A stretch of DNA of 64,000 nucleotides from CAIWHR01 sp963816925 (GCA_963816925.1 CAWFMY010000005.1:62001-126000), one strand, 5' to 3'. Numbered from the stretch's first letter, positions 19,066-28,246 are shown. Program-made: numbers and translations. The notes: generated from the sequence alone by a model not told the origin.

Positions 19066-19208
19066 CGAAGCACCCGTCGATCCCGCGCCTGCCGTTCGTC
19101 GGCTCGCTCGCCGACCTGTCAGTTCTTACAGGTGCGCGACCCCGCCCTCCGGCGTTAGCCTCCCCAACGTCGCCGCGCTTCCCGCGCCGCGAACGCCAGG
19201 GGGGCGCC

Positions 19209-19856
19209 ATGAAAATACTGGTCATCGACGACCATCCGCTGATCCAGGATGCGCTGTCGCACCTGCTGCCGCAGCTGGGCGACGACATCGACGTGCGCAA
19301 CGCGGCGACCGCCGCCGAGGCCACCCGAATCCTCGACGACGAGCCCGATGTCGCGCTCGTGCTCCTCGACCTTGCGCTGCCGGGCACGCGCGGGCTCGAT
19401 CTTCTTTCCGACCTGATGCTCGACTATCCCGGCGTGCCGGTCGTGGTGCTGTCGGCCACCCATGATCGCGCAACCGTCAACGCCGCGCTCGCCGCCGGCG
19501 CCCGCGGCTTCATCGCCAAGACTTCGGACGCGCGGGAACTGCTGGAGGCGGTCCGCCTCGTCTGCGGCGGCGGCGAATACCTGACGCCCGACGTCACGCT
19601 GGTGCCCGACGGCGACGGCGTCCGCATCGCGCCGGGCGCGCTCGGCCTCACGAACCGGCAGGCGGACGTCCTGCTGCTGCTGGTGCAGGGCAAGCCGAAC
19701 AAGCTCATCTGCCGCGATCTCCATTTATCCGAGGGGACCGTGAAGGTGCACGTGAGCGCGATCCTGAAACGGCTCAACGTGCGCACGCGCGCGCAGGCCG
19801 TCGCGACGCTGGCGCGCCGCGGCATCAGCGTGGAAACGCTCTCCGCCCGCCGCTGA
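19209..19856 (+). CDS. NarL/FixJ-type response regulator
   Basis: A 215-residue regulator starting 'MKILVIDDHPLIQDALSHLL', 5 bases or so after a G-rich Shine-Dalgarno. The receiver domain (1-120) has the phosphoacceptor Asp in 'VALVLLDLALPG' and the conserved Lys in 'GFIAKTSDARE'. The C-terminal LuxR-type helix-turn-helix is 'LTNRQADVLLLLVQGKPNK...LSEGTVKVHVSAILKRLNV'. The histidine-kinase gene starts 8 bases downstream, so the two form a two-component pair. The stimulus is unknown. Confidence 0.93.
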   Translation: MKILVIDDHPLIQDALSHLLPQLGDDIDVRNAATAAEATRILDDEPDVALVLLDLALPGTRGLDLLSDLMLDYPGVPVVVLSATHDRATVNAALAAGARGFIAKTSDARELLEAVRLVCGGGEYLTPDVTLVPDGDGVRIAPGALGLTNRQADVLLLLVQGKPNKLICRDLHLSEGTVKVHVSAILKRLNVRTRAQAVATLARRGISVETLSARR

Positions 19857-19863
19857 AGCACCG

Positions 19864-21749
19864 ATGGCTGCACCGGCTGCGATCGCATCGCCGCTGCTGG
19901 CCCGCGTGCGCGCCGACCAGGTCGCGACGCTCTACGGCTCGTGGCACCGCACGACGGCGTCGATGACGCTCGGCGCCGCGATCCTGTGCACCGTGCTGTG
20001 GGACCGCGAGCAGGCCGTCGTGATGGGGCTGTGGTTCGCGGCGATCCTCGCGAACCAGGCGTGGCGCGGCGTGCTCGCGCGGGCATGGCGGCGCGCCCAG
20101 CCCGCGATCGCCGACGCTCCGCGCTGGGGCCGCTACTGGGCGGTCGGCTCCACCATCGCCGGCGCGCTCTGGGGCGTTGCCGCCGTCGCGATGTTTCCCG
20201 CGTCGCCGCCGCATCAGGCGCTGCTCATCGTGTGCCTGTTCAGCGTGGTCCTGGGCGGTCTCAATCTCACGGCGGTGTACAAGCCGTCGTTCTATGGATT
20301 CGTGCTGGCCGTGCTCGTCCCGCTCGTCGCCCGCGTCGCGTTCGAAGGCGATCAGGTGCACCTGTTCACCGCGCTCGTCCTGCTCGTCGTTCTCGTTTTC
20401 GTGCTGTCGTTCGGACGGCAAACCAACGAGCTGCTGACGAATTCGCTCGCCATCCGTTACAAGAACGTCGACCTGATCGACGAGCTGACGGCGCAAACGC
20501 GCGCGGCGGAGTCGGCCCGCGCGGCGGCGGAAATGGCGAATCGCGCGAAGAGTCAGTTCCTCGCCGCTGCCAGCCACGATCTGCGCCAGCCCCTCCACGC
20601 AATGGGCCTCTTCTCCGCCGCGCTGTCGGCGAAGGCGCGCGATCCGGAGATGAAGCCGCTCGCCGCCAGCATCCAGTCCTCGGTCGAGGCACTGGAGGCA
20701 CTGTTCGGACAGTTGCTCGACCTGTCGCGGCTCGATGCCGGCGCGCTGCACCCGGAACGCTGCGACGTTCCGCTCGGGCCGCTGTTCGCGCGGCTCGAAG
20801 CCGACTTTGCCGCGCTTGCCGCCGCTCGAGGGCTTACGCTGCGCGTCGTGCCGACCGCGTGGAGCGTCGACTCGGATCCCGTGTTGCTCGAGCAGGTCCT
20901 GCGCAATCTCGTGGCCAACGCGCTGCGCTATACGCGGACCGGCGGCGTCGTGCTCGGCGCCCGCCGCCGCAACGCCGCCGTGCGCCTCGACGTGGTCGAT
21001 ACGGGCATCGGCATCGCGCCTGACCGACCGCGAACGCATATTCGACGAGTTCGTGCAGATCGGCAACGGGAATTGCCGCGATTCCGGGCGCGGAATGGGG
21101 CTCGGCCTCGCGATCGTGCGCCGCCTCTGCACGTTGCTCGACCATCCGCTCGCGCTTCTCTCGACCGCGGGACGTGGATCGCGCTTTTCCGTGACGGCGC
21201 CACGCGTCGCGCTGCGGCGGCGGCGCAACGAGGCGGCGCCGCCCGTTCGGGATGCGGACGGCGAAAATACGGCGACGGCATCGTTCGTCGGCCGCCTCGT
21301 CGCCATCGTCGACGACGATCCGGTCGTCGTCGATGCGATGTGCACGTTGTTCGCCTCGTGGGGAAGCCGAGTGGCCGGCGGCGGCGACGCCCCCGCGGTC
21401 CTCGCGGCGATCGGCGCCGAAGTGCCGGACCTGATCGTCGCGGACCTGCGCCTCGCGAACGGGCAATCGGGGATTGTCGCCATCGGCGAATCTGCGTCGC
21501 GCCTTCGGCCACCCGACGCCCGCGTTGATCGTGTCCGGCGACACAAGCGACGCGGCGCGCGAAGAGACGCGCGCGGCGGGAATCGCAATGCTGGCCAAGC
21601 CAGTCGTGGCGATCGCGCTGCGCAATGCGGCGGACGGCATCGTCACCGCGCCGGAGCGCGAAATTCCGGCGCCGTCGTCCGATGTGACGACCTCCGCGCG
21701 AAATCCAGGCGCGATTTCCGGCGCCGATCGACAGTTGCCGGTCGGATGA
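19864..21749 (+). CDS. Hybrid histidine kinase with C-terminal receiver domain, two frameshifts
   Basis: An N-terminal membrane region of about six hydrophobic segments (residues 25-190) is followed by the H-box 'AASHDLRQPLHAMGLF' and HATPase blocks ('NLVANALRYTRTGG', 'VVDTGIGIAP'). Near 21019 the frame moves one base to 'LTDRERIFDEFVQIGNG' and 'GMGLGLAIVRRL'. A receiver domain ('LVAIVDDDPVVVDAMCTLF', 'DLIVADLRL') follows. Near 21485 it moves one base again to 'LRRAFGHPTPALIVSGD' and 'AMLAKPV'. Removing one base at each site gives 627 residues with complete kinase and receiver domains. It pairs with the regulator gene upstream. Confidence 0.85.
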
Positions 21750-21753
21750 AATC

Positions 21754-21783
21754 GCATTAGCATTAGCACCAGCATTCGCATCG
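21754..21783. repeat. Short degenerate hexamer array (GCATTA-like, five units)
   Basis: Directly after the kinase stop there are five consecutive hexamers: GCATTA, GCATTA, GCACCA, GCATTC, GCATCG. It is too short for a functional assignment and could be slippage-derived. The 210 bases between the kinase stop and the next gene hold nothing else I recognise. Confidence 0.5.
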
Positions 21784-21960
21784 GCGTGGCCGGTTGCGTT
21801 TGATGCTGACCGCCCATGTTCACTGATGCGCCGGCACATTCGCCCGGCGCGGGAGCGTCAAGGCGTGGGACGCGGACGTGCAGGCGATCAACACCTTAAT
21901 GCCGTCGGGGGTTCGCGCGAGCGCCCGGAATCTAACTCGAGAATCCGCTGGGAGGTGATC

Positions 21961-22983
21961 TTGCCGAATCGATGGAGCTATAGCCGGTCCGTTCTGCTCG
22001 GATTCACGTTGCTGTTCGCGGCCGCGTCGGCGATCGCCCAGCCGGCCGATCCGCTCCCGTCGTGGAACGACGGAGCGGCGAAAAAGGCGATCGTCGATTT
22101 CGTGCAGACCACGACGACGCAGGGAAGCCCGGCATTCGTCCCTCCCGGCGAGCGCATCGCCACCTTCGACCAGGATGGCACGCTCTGGGTCGAGCACCCG
22201 ATCTATTCGCAGGTGATGTATTGCCTCGATCGCGTGCCGGCGGTGGTCAAGGCGAAACCGGAACTTGCCAAGGTCGAACCCTTCAGGACCGTGATGTCCG
22301 GCAATCGCGAGGCGATCGCCAGGCTCTCGATGCAGGATCTCGAGAAGATCCTGGTCGCGACACTCACCGGCATGTCGGTTGACGACTTCAACGCCGAGGC
22401 GAAGAAATGGCTGAGCACGGCGAAGGATCCGCGCTGGAAGCGCCCTTACACCGAACTCACCTTCCTGCCGATGCAGGAGGTGATGAAGTATCTGCGCGCG
22501 AACGGCTACAAGACCTACATCGTCACCGGCGGCGGCCAGGACTTCGTGCGCATCTATTCCGAGGAAGTGTACGGCGTTCCGCCCGAGCAAGTTGTCGGGA
22601 CCGCCGGCGCGACGAAGTACGGCTACGCCAAGGACGGAAAGCCGTTCCTGACCAAGGAGCCCAAGCTGCTGCTGAACGACGACAAGGCGGGCAAGCCCGA
22701 AGGCATCCACCTGATGATCGGCCGCCGGCCCTACGCGGCGTTCGGCAATTCGGGGGGCGATAAGGAGATGCTCGAGTACGCGAAGGCGGGCGCGGGCATG
22801 CGCCTCGCGATGCTCGTCCTGCACGACGATGCGCAGCGGGAGTATGCCTACGGTCCGGCGAAAGGCCTGCCGGCGACCAAGGTCGGCACGTTCCCTCAGG
22901 CGCTGTACGACGAAGCCGGCAAGCAGGGCTGGGTCGTCATCAGCATGAAGAACGACTGGAAGAAGATCTTCGCGTTCGACTAG
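21961..22983 (+). CDS. Periplasmic HAD-superfamily phosphatase
   Basis: The start is taken as TTG 21961 because a near-perfect GGAGGTGA sits 5 bases upstream; an ATG at 21826 lacks one. The 340-residue product has a signal peptide ('SVLLGFTLLFAAASAIAQPA') and HAD motif I 'TFDQDGTLW', which differs from the usual DxDGT only in starting FDQD. Motif II-like 'TYIVTGGGQDFV' and motif IV-type 'FGNSGGDKEML' follow. It is probably an exported phosphomonoesterase; the substrate is unknown. The small repeat protein follows 62 bases downstream, possibly on the same transcript. Confidence 0.87.
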   Translation: MPNRWSYSRSVLLGFTLLFAAASAIAQPADPLPSWNDGAAKKAIVDFVQTTTTQGSPAFVPPGERIATFDQDGTLWVEHPIYSQVMYCLDRVPAVVKAKPELAKVEPFRTVMSGNREAIARLSMQDLEKILVATLTGMSVDDFNAEAKKWLSTAKDPRWKRPYTELTFLPMQEVMKYLRANGYKTYIVTGGGQDFVRIYSEEVYGVPPEQVVGTAGATKYGYAKDGKPFLTKEPKLLLNDDKAGKPEGIHLMIGRRPYAAFGNSGGDKEMLEYAKAGAGMRLAMLVLHDDAQREYAYGPAKGLPATKVGTFPQALYDEAGKQGWVVISMKNDWKKIFAFD

Positions 22984-23044
22984 GTTGCGCATCATCTTCG
23001 TGTGTACGTGGAACGGACAGCTGCAACCCTGGAAGGAGATATCC

Positions 23045-23596
23045 ATGAAGAATTGGTTTGTGGTCGCCATCGGCACTGCGTTGGGCGCTTCCGCATTGCC
23101 GGCGCAATCCGAAGATACGATCGTGACGAGCGCAACCCCGCTGACGGTAGCGCAGGCGGCGCCGGCGCGGACGCCCGACCAGCAGAAGATCGACCAGCTG
23201 AAGGGCGCCGAGAAGACCGGTCAGCGGGACGACACGCCCACGATGACGGCAGCACAGTCGGCGCAATACCGGGCCGACTATCAGGCTGCGAAGACCAAGT
23301 GGGCAGCGATGACACCGCAGGAGCAGGCGGCGGCGATCGCGTCCGCGCGCACGAAGAAGATCAGCGAGCTGACGGCCATCGAGCGCGTGGGTCAGCGCGA
23401 CGACATGGTGCGCGAAACCGCGGCGCAGTCGGGCGCGCTGAAGGCGGAATCGGATGCCGCCAAGGCCAGCTGGGACAAGATGACGGCGGCCCAGAAGCAG
23501 GCCGTGCGGAAAGCTTCGTGGCAGAAAAAGCGCGCCGAATTGAGCGGCGTCGAGCGCGTCGGACAGCGGGACGACACCGACATCCTGCCCTGGTAA
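23045..23596 (+). CDS. Small secreted protein with exact 57-residue repeats (GQRDD motif), unknown function
   Basis: A 183-residue product starting 'MKNWFVVAIGTALGASALPA' after a strong AGGAGAT-type ribosome site. A signal peptide of about 20 residues is followed by a charged helical protein. The motif G-Q-R-D-D occurs at residues 59-63, 116-120 and 173-177, exactly 57 residues apart. Each later copy is preceded by 'ERV'. Between copies the pattern is Ala/Lys-rich with W...MT at matching places ('KWAAMTPQEQ' and 'SWDKMTAAQK'). There are no cysteines in the mature part. I do not recognise the family. The HAD phosphatase lies upstream and a Spy-like gene converges from downstream. Confidence 0.8.
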   Translation: MKNWFVVAIGTALGASALPAQSEDTIVTSATPLTVAQAAPARTPDQQKIDQLKGAEKTGQRDDTPTMTAAQSAQYRADYQAAKTKWAAMTPQEQAAAIASARTKKISELTAIERVGQRDDMVRETAAQSGALKAESDAAKASWDKMTAAQKQAVRKASWQKKRAELSGVERVGQRDDTDILPW

Positions 23597-23599
23597 CGC

Positions 23600-23628
23600 A
23601 AAAAAAGACCCGGCACGAAGGCCGGGTC
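23600..23628 (-). terminator. Intrinsic terminator for the Spy-like gene
   Basis: A perfect 8-base stem, GACCCGGC / GCCGGGTC, has a 6-base loop at 23607-23628. Seven A residues at 23600-23606 read as a U-tract on the minus strand. It lies about 80 bases past the stop of the minus-strand Spy-like gene. The hairpin may also slow transcription coming from the plus-strand repeat gene, which stops at 23596. Confidence 0.8.
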
Positions 23629-23707
23629 CGAATGTCGGCTTGCAGATCCGCGCGTTCGGCCGGAGAGCCCGGCGCGCGGAGGCCGACAGGGGAGAGACGA
23701 GGGAAAC

Positions 23708-24250
23708 TCAGCCCGCGCCGGACATCCGGTTCTGCATCTTCTGCCGGAACGAGTCCATGCGCGCCATGTGCTTTTGCAGAATGTCCTTGACCACGGCCTT
23801 CTGGTCGGGCGAGAACGTTGCATAAAGCGCGAGCCAGGCATCGCGCACCTGGTGACGGAGGGCGGTTCCCTGCTGCTGAACGCCATCGGCCACCGCGGCG
23901 ACGGCGGCCAGATCCGGTTCCGTCTTCGCGAGTTCCGCGGTCAACGAATCCTTCACCTTCTGATGCAGCGCGCGGCCCGAATCGCGCGCGGCCTTGGTTT
24001 GCGCGACTGCCGCGTCGAAGGCCAATTTCTGCGACGTGTTGAGGTTGAGCTGTGCCTGCGCATGGGCGATGACGTGACCCAGCATCTCGTCGCCGCCTTG
24101 TCCGGCCATCGCACCGTGCGGGCCTCCTCCGTGACCGCCGGCCGGCTGCGCCATTGCGGTCCCGCCAAACGCCAGCGCAAGTGCTGCGGCCGTGACGGCG
24201 GCGGCGCGACGCGGGCAAAAACGACTTCCTTGAAGCGATCTTTCGAACAT
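23708..24250 (-). CDS. Spy/CpxP-like periplasmic protein
   Basis: A 180-residue exported protein starting at the ATG at 24250, which has an AAAGGA ribosome site. A longer open frame upstream lacks one. A signal peptide ends near 'GGTAMAQPA', then a His/Gly-rich segment ('GGHGGGPHGAMAGQGG') and a helical part with 'LNLNTSQKLAFDAAV' and 'LYATFSPDQKAVVKDIL'. These resemble the LTxxQ-type repeats of Spy/CpxP, periplasmic chaperones induced by envelope or metal stress. The His-rich patch could bind metal (inference). ompR-envZ starts divergently about 210 bases away. Confidence 0.78.
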   Translation of the reverse strand: MFERSLQGSRFCPRRAAAVTAAALALAFGGTAMAQPAGGHGGGPHGAMAGQGGDEMLGHVIAHAQAQLNLNTSQKLAFDAAVAQTKAARDSGRALHQKVKDSLTAELAKTEPDLAAVAAVADGVQQQGTALRHQVRDAWLALYATFSPDQKAVVKDILQKHMARMDSFRQKMQNRMSGAG

Positions 24251-24401
24251 GGTCGATCCTTTCGTGGCTGTCTGGTTCGGTTGCGGCATCGCACCGGCAG
24301 TAGTGTCCGTCGGTGCTTGCATGACGTTGGACACGATTGTGCCACCCCGTTCCTCGGCGTCCCGCCTCGATTGCAACCGGACGTTGCGCCGCTCCCCTCG
24401 C

Positions 24402-24418
24402 GTTACAATCGGTTACAA
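24402..24418 (+). promoter_or_regulatory. Direct repeat GTTACAA-N3-GTTACAA upstream of ompR, candidate OmpR box
   Basis: GTTACAA at 24402-24408 and again at 24412-24418 gives a 10-base period, one helical turn, 42-58 bases before the ompR ATG. OmpR-family regulators bind tandem half-sites spaced by 10 bases, and GGTTACA resembles known OmpR half-sites. TACAAT within the first copy could also serve as a -10 element. Autoregulation is an inference. Confidence 0.5.
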
Positions 24419-24459
24419 ATGACGCGCCCCATGTCGCTCATTGAAACGTTTAATTCGCC

Positions 24460-25206
24460 ATGCCCCTCCGCAACACACCCATGCGGATCCTCGTCGTCGA
24501 CGACGATGTGCGTCTGCGCGACCTGCTGTCCCGTTACCTGACCGAGCAGGGCCTTGAAGTAGCGACGCTGCCCGACGCGCGCGACCTCGACAAGAAGCTG
24601 CAGCGCGATCCGCCGCATCTCATCGTCCTCGATCTCATGCTGCCGGGCGAGGATGGGCTCGCCGTCTGCCGCCGCCTGCGCGGCGCCGGCGAAAGCGTGC
24701 CGATCATCATGCTGACGGCGAAGGGCGAGGACGTCGACCGCATCGTCGGGCTCGAGATGGGCGCAGACGACTATCTGCCGAAGCCGTTCAACCCGCGCGA
24801 GCTCGTCGCGCGCATTCACGCCGTGCTGCGCCGGCAGACCGAGCGGCTCGCGCCGGGCGCGCCCGCGACAGAAGGCAAGTCGGCATTCGGCCCGTTCGTG
24901 CTCGACTTCGCCGCTCGCACCCTCACCAACGGCAGCGGCACGATCCACCTCACGACCGGCGAGTTCTCGCTGATCAAGGTCTTCGCGCAGCATCCTCGCC
25001 AGCCGCTCGCCCGCGAAAAGCTGATGCTGCTGGCGCGCGGCCGCGATCACGACGTGTTCGATCGCGCCATCGACGTGCAGGTGTCGCGCCTGCGCAAGCT
25101 GATCGAGCCGGATCCCGCGAATCCGCGTTACATCCAGACCGTGTGGGGCTTCGGCTACATCTTCGTGCCCGACAACGTCGACCCTCCCGCCGTACCCGAG
25201 GCCTGA
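24460..25206 (+). CDS. ompR: OmpR-type response regulator
   Basis: A 248-residue regulator. The receiver domain starts 'MRILVVDDDVRLRDLLSRYL' (residue 8 onward) with phospho-Asp in 'LIVLDLMLPGEDG' and the Lys in 'YLPKPFNPRELV'. The C-terminal winged helix has 'LTTGEFSLIKVFAQHP', 'DRAIDVQVSRLRKLIEP' and 'YIQTVWGFGYIF'. Sequence and partnership with the adjacent EnvZ-like kinase support OmpR. ATG 24460 is used; ATG 24481 is an alternative, and neither has a strong ribosome site. The kinase GTG follows 5 bases after the stop. Confidence 0.92.
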   Translation: MPLRNTPMRILVVDDDVRLRDLLSRYLTEQGLEVATLPDARDLDKKLQRDPPHLIVLDLMLPGEDGLAVCRRLRGAGESVPIIMLTAKGEDVDRIVGLEMGADDYLPKPFNPRELVARIHAVLRRQTERLAPGAPATEGKSAFGPFVLDFAARTLTNGSGTIHLTTGEFSLIKVFAQHPRQPLAREKLMLLARGRDHDVFDRAIDVQVSRLRKLIEPDPANPRYIQTVWGFGYIFVPDNVDPPAVPEA

Positions 25207-25211
25207 CGCCC

Positions 25212-26528
25212 GTGTCCCTTTATCCGCGCTCGCTCTTCGGGCGGCTTGCGCTCCTCCTTCTCGTCGTCGTCGCGGTCGCGCTGGTGGCGACGATCGGCGT
25301 GTTCCGCCACGACCGCGCCGCGCTGCTCGTGCGCGCGTTCAGTGATACCAAGATCGCGCAGCTGCAGGCCGTGCGCGCGGCGCTCGAATCGTCGGATGCC
25401 GGGGAGCGCCGTGAGACTGTCCGGCGCATCGGACAGGATTTCGGCGTGCGCATCGTGCCGGAGAGCGAGCGTCCGCTGATGGGCGCGGGCGCGCCCGCAT
25501 ATCCGCAAATGGAAGAGCTGGAGACGCGCTTGCGCGAGCAGCTCGGACCGGGAACCGTCGTGCGTCCCGCCCCCGGGCGCGGCCTCATGTTCGTCCGCGT
25601 CGAGGCCGCGGGCACGGGCTACTGGATTGGCTTTCCGCTCCCGACGCGGCCGCAAATCGCCGACGAGCCGTGGCGCGCGATCGTCTGGAGCCTGACGCTC
25701 GCCGCCATCCTGTTCCTCGCCGCGTTCCTGTTCGCGCGCTATCTCGCGCGCCCTTTGCGCGAGCTGAATGCGGCGGTCGAACGCGTCGGGCGCGGCGAGT
25801 CGCCTCCGCCGCTGCCCGAAAGCGGACCGTCGGAAATCGCCAACCTCAACCGCGGCGTCAACCGGATGAACGCGAACCTGCGCCAGCTCGAGCAGGATCG
25901 CGTGGTCCTGCTGGCCGGCGTGTCGCACGACCTGCGCACGCCGCTTGCGCGGCTGCGGCTCGGCATCGAGATGGCCTCGCGCGACGAGGCGACGCAGGCC
26001 GGCATGGTCGCCGACATCGAGGAGATGGACCGCATCATCGGCCAGTTCCTCGAATTCGCGCGCACCGACAGCGAGGCCGCGCTCGAGCCCAGCGACGCGG
26101 GCGCGATCGTGGCCGCGTGCGTCGACCGCTACACGGGCACCGGCCGCGATGTCCGGTATACGCCGGGCACCGCGCCGCCCGTGCCGCTGCGGCCGACTGC
26201 GTACGCGCGCCTCGTCGCCAATCTCATCGACAATGCGATTGCCTACGGCGCACCGCCGGTCGAGGTCACGACCACCGTTGCCAATGGAAAATTCGTGCTG
26301 GACGTGGCCGACCGCGGCCCGGGGATCGCGCCCGACGAAGTCGCGCGGCTGAAGCAGCCGTTCACGCGGGCGTCGGCCTCGCGGACAAATGCCAATGGCG
26401 TCGCCGGCGCGGGACTCGGCCTCGCCATCGTCGACCGCATCGCCCGCCTGCACAACGGCACCTTCGACCTGCTGCCGCGCGACGGCGGCGGAACGATTGC
26501 CCGCGTCGCGATTCCGCTCTCGTCGTAG
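25212..26528 (+). CDS. envZ: EnvZ-like sensor histidine kinase
   Basis: A 438-residue kinase starting at GTG 25212 ('VSLYPRSLFGRLALLLLVV'). It has two membrane segments (about 9-30 and 158-180) bracketing a periplasmic domain. A HAMP domain ('RYLARPLRELNAAVERVGRG'), the H-box 'GVSHDLRTPLARLR' and ATPase motifs ('NLIDNAIAYG', 'DRGPGIAPDE', 'GAGLGLAIVDRI') follow. It pairs with ompR, an osmotic/envelope two-component system. It converges on ispF with 8 bases between the stops. Confidence 0.92.
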   Translation: MSLYPRSLFGRLALLLLVVVAVALVATIGVFRHDRAALLVRAFSDTKIAQLQAVRAALESSDAGERRETVRRIGQDFGVRIVPESERPLMGAGAPAYPQMEELETRLREQLGPGTVVRPAPGRGLMFVRVEAAGTGYWIGFPLPTRPQIADEPWRAIVWSLTLAAILFLAAFLFARYLARPLRELNAAVERVGRGESPPPLPESGPSEIANLNRGVNRMNANLRQLEQDRVVLLAGVSHDLRTPLARLRLGIEMASRDEATQAGMVADIEEMDRIIGQFLEFARTDSEAALEPSDAGAIVAACVDRYTGTGRDVRYTPGTAPPVPLRPTAYARLVANLIDNAIAYGAPPVEVTTTVANGKFVLDVADRGPGIAPDEVARLKQPFTRASASRTNANGVAGAGLGLAIVDRIARLHNGTFDLLPRDGGGTIARVAIPLSS

Positions 26529-26536
26529 GACGCGCC

Positions 26537-27016
26537 TCAGCGCGCGAACAGCAGCACCGTCGCCAACGCGGCGATCCCCTCCTCTCGTCCCGCAAAGCCC
26601 AGGCGCTCGGTTGTCGTCGCCTTGACGCTTACCTGCGCCACGTCGCAGGCGAGGTCCGCCGCGATGTTCGCGCGCATCTTCGGCACGTGCGGCGCGAGCT
26701 TCGGCGCCTGCGCGATCACCGTCGTGTCGAGGTTCTCGACCACGAAGCCCTGCGCCGACGCCAGCCCTGCAACGTGCCGCAACAACACGCGGCTGTCGGC
26801 GTCTTTCCAGCGCGGATCGGTGTCGGGAAAATGCGCGCCGATGTCGCCCAGCGCCAGCGCGCCCAGGATGGCGTCGACGATCGCGTGGAGCAGAACATCG
26901 GCGTCCGAGTGGCCGTCGAGGCCCTGCTCGTGGGGAATGGTCACGCCGCCCAGCACGAGACGGCGCCCGGTGGCGAGCGCATGCACGTCGAAGCCGTTGC
27001 CGATGCGAATGGTCAT
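26537..27016 (-). CDS. ispF: 2-C-methyl-D-erythritol 2,4-cyclodiphosphate synthase
   Basis: A 159-residue IspF: 'MTIRIGNGFDVHALATG' (Asp and His zinc ligands), 'DGHSDADVLLHAIVDAILGA', 'GDIGAHFPDTDPRWKDADS' and 'VSVKATTTERLGFAGREEG'. It forms the cyclic diphosphate in the non-mevalonate isoprenoid pathway. The ATG overlaps the TGA of ispD (ATGA), so the two are coupled. Confidence 0.97.
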   Translation of the reverse strand: MTIRIGNGFDVHALATGRRLVLGGVTIPHEQGLDGHSDADVLLHAIVDAILGALALGDIGAHFPDTDPRWKDADSRVLLRHVAGLASAQGFVVENLDTTVIAQAPKLAPHVPKMRANIAADLACDVAQVSVKATTTERLGFAGREEGIAALATVLLFAR

Positions 27017-27738
27017 GTCGGAGCCTCTTGCGTCGCGAGGATCGCCCCCGCGAGCGCAAGGTCGGAAGGATACGTGACCTTGACGTTTTGCGCGCTTCCG
27101 GCGACGAGCCGCGGCCGCGCGCAGGCGCCGGTCGCCGCCAGCGCCTCGACGGCCTGCGCTTCGTCGGTCGTCGCGAGCGCGTCCGGCCGCGCGTACGCGG
27201 CGCGCAGGATGCCGAAGCGGAACATCTGCGGCGTCTGCGCCTGCCAGAGACCCGAGCGCTCCTCCGTCCGCAGCACGCGTCCCGGATTGGCGGAATCCTC
27301 GCGCTTCAGCGTGTCGGACACCGGAATCGCGAGCAGGCCGCCGACGGCGTCGTTGGCGAGCTCGGAAGTAAGCCGCAGGACTGCCTCCACGGGAACGCAC
27401 GGTCGCGCCGCGTCGTGGACGAGAATCCAGTCGTCATCGTGGCATCGCGCAGCAAGCGTCATGAGCGCGTTGGCCACCGTCGCGGCGCGCGTGTCGCCTC
27501 CGCAGCGCAGCGTCAGGACGCCCTCGCGCGCGCCGACGACCGCGTCGTAATAGTTGTCGTCGGGCGCGAGCGCGACCACGACGGGCAATGGGGAAAGCGC
27601 ATCGGCGAGGCGGTCCAGCGTGCAGGCGAGCAGCGCTCGTCCCGCCAGCAGCGCGTATTGCTTGGGCGCGCCGCCGCCGAAGCGCCGGCCGCCTCCCGCC
27701 GCCGGAACGAGCGCGACCACGCGCGCGCGCTCAGCCAT
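27013..27738 (-). CDS. ispD: 2-C-methyl-D-erythritol 4-phosphate cytidylyltransferase
   Basis: A 241-residue nucleotidyltransferase: the glycine-rich 'VALVPAAGGGRRFGGGAPKQY', 'ILVHDAARPCVP', 'PVSDTLKR' and 'TQ/QTPQMFR' type motifs. IspD makes CDP-methylerythritol. The start is the ATG at 27738, which overlaps the preceding acetyltransferase gene by 8 bases. A longer frame upstream would extend into that gene. Confidence 0.95.
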   Translation of the reverse strand: MAERARVVALVPAAGGGRRFGGGAPKQYALLAGRALLACTLDRLADALSPLPVVVALAPDDNYYDAVVGAREGVLTLRCGGDTRAATVANALMTLAARCHDDDWILVHDAARPCVPVEAVLRLTSELANDAVGGLLAIPVSDTLKREDSANPGRVLRTEERSGLWQAQTPQMFRFGILRAAYARPDALATTDEAQAVEALAATGACARPRLVAGSAQNVKVTYPSDLALAGAILATQEAPT

Positions 27739-28246
27739 CGCTTCCACATCCCGCGACAGGGAGCAGGAGCGAGATCCGTTCTTCTTCGAGCGGGGCAAAC
27801 CCCAGCCGCTCGTAGAAACGCCATGCGCCCGCGTTGTCGCGATGACACGCCGTGTCGATGCGCGTGAACCCGCGACCCAGCAGATGCGATGCGAGCGCGC
27901 CGAGCATCGCGGTGCCGACGCCGCGTCCCTGCCAGCCGTCGCGGATCGTCACGTCGTCGAGCTTCGCGACCAGCGTGCCGCGCGACGTGGAGATCGCGTG
28001 ACAAACGACACACGCGCCGATCGCCGCAGGCCCATCGTCCGTGCTTGCGAAGGCAAGCCAGACGAAGCCGACCTCCGGATGCGCAAGAAACAGATCGAGC
28101 GCCCGGGCGAGCGCTTGGCTGCCGCCGTCGCCATACGCCGCGCTCGACGCCAGGTAGTGGGCATCGCCCTGCAGGAATCCGCCGAGCAGCGCTTCGGCAT
28201 CGTCACGCGCCGCCGCAGTCATTCGTCCACAATGGATTTCCGTCAT
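27731..28246 (-). CDS. GNAT family N-acetyltransferase
   Basis: A 171-residue acetyltransferase. Acetyl-CoA motif A is 'IRDGWQGRGVGTAMLGALA' and motif B is 'ACHRDNAGAWRFYERLGF', with an N-terminal substrate region of about 70 residues. The acceptor is unknown. The gene is tightly packed, overlapping both the thioesterase gene upstream (4 bases) and ispD downstream (8 bases). Confidence 0.9.
   Translation of the reverse strand: MTEIHCGRMTAAARDDAEALLGGFLQGDAHYLASSAAYGDGGSQALARALDLFLAHPEVGFVWLAFASTDDGPAAIGACVVCHAISTSRGTLVAKLDDVTIRDGWQGRGVGTAMLGALASHLLGRGFTRIDTACHRDNAGAWRFYERLGFAPLEEERISLLLPVAGCGSDG

Noticed and set aside
21754..21783. Hexamer run as a CRISPR or functional tandem array
   Set aside because: Only five degenerate 6-base units without spacers; far too short and irregular.
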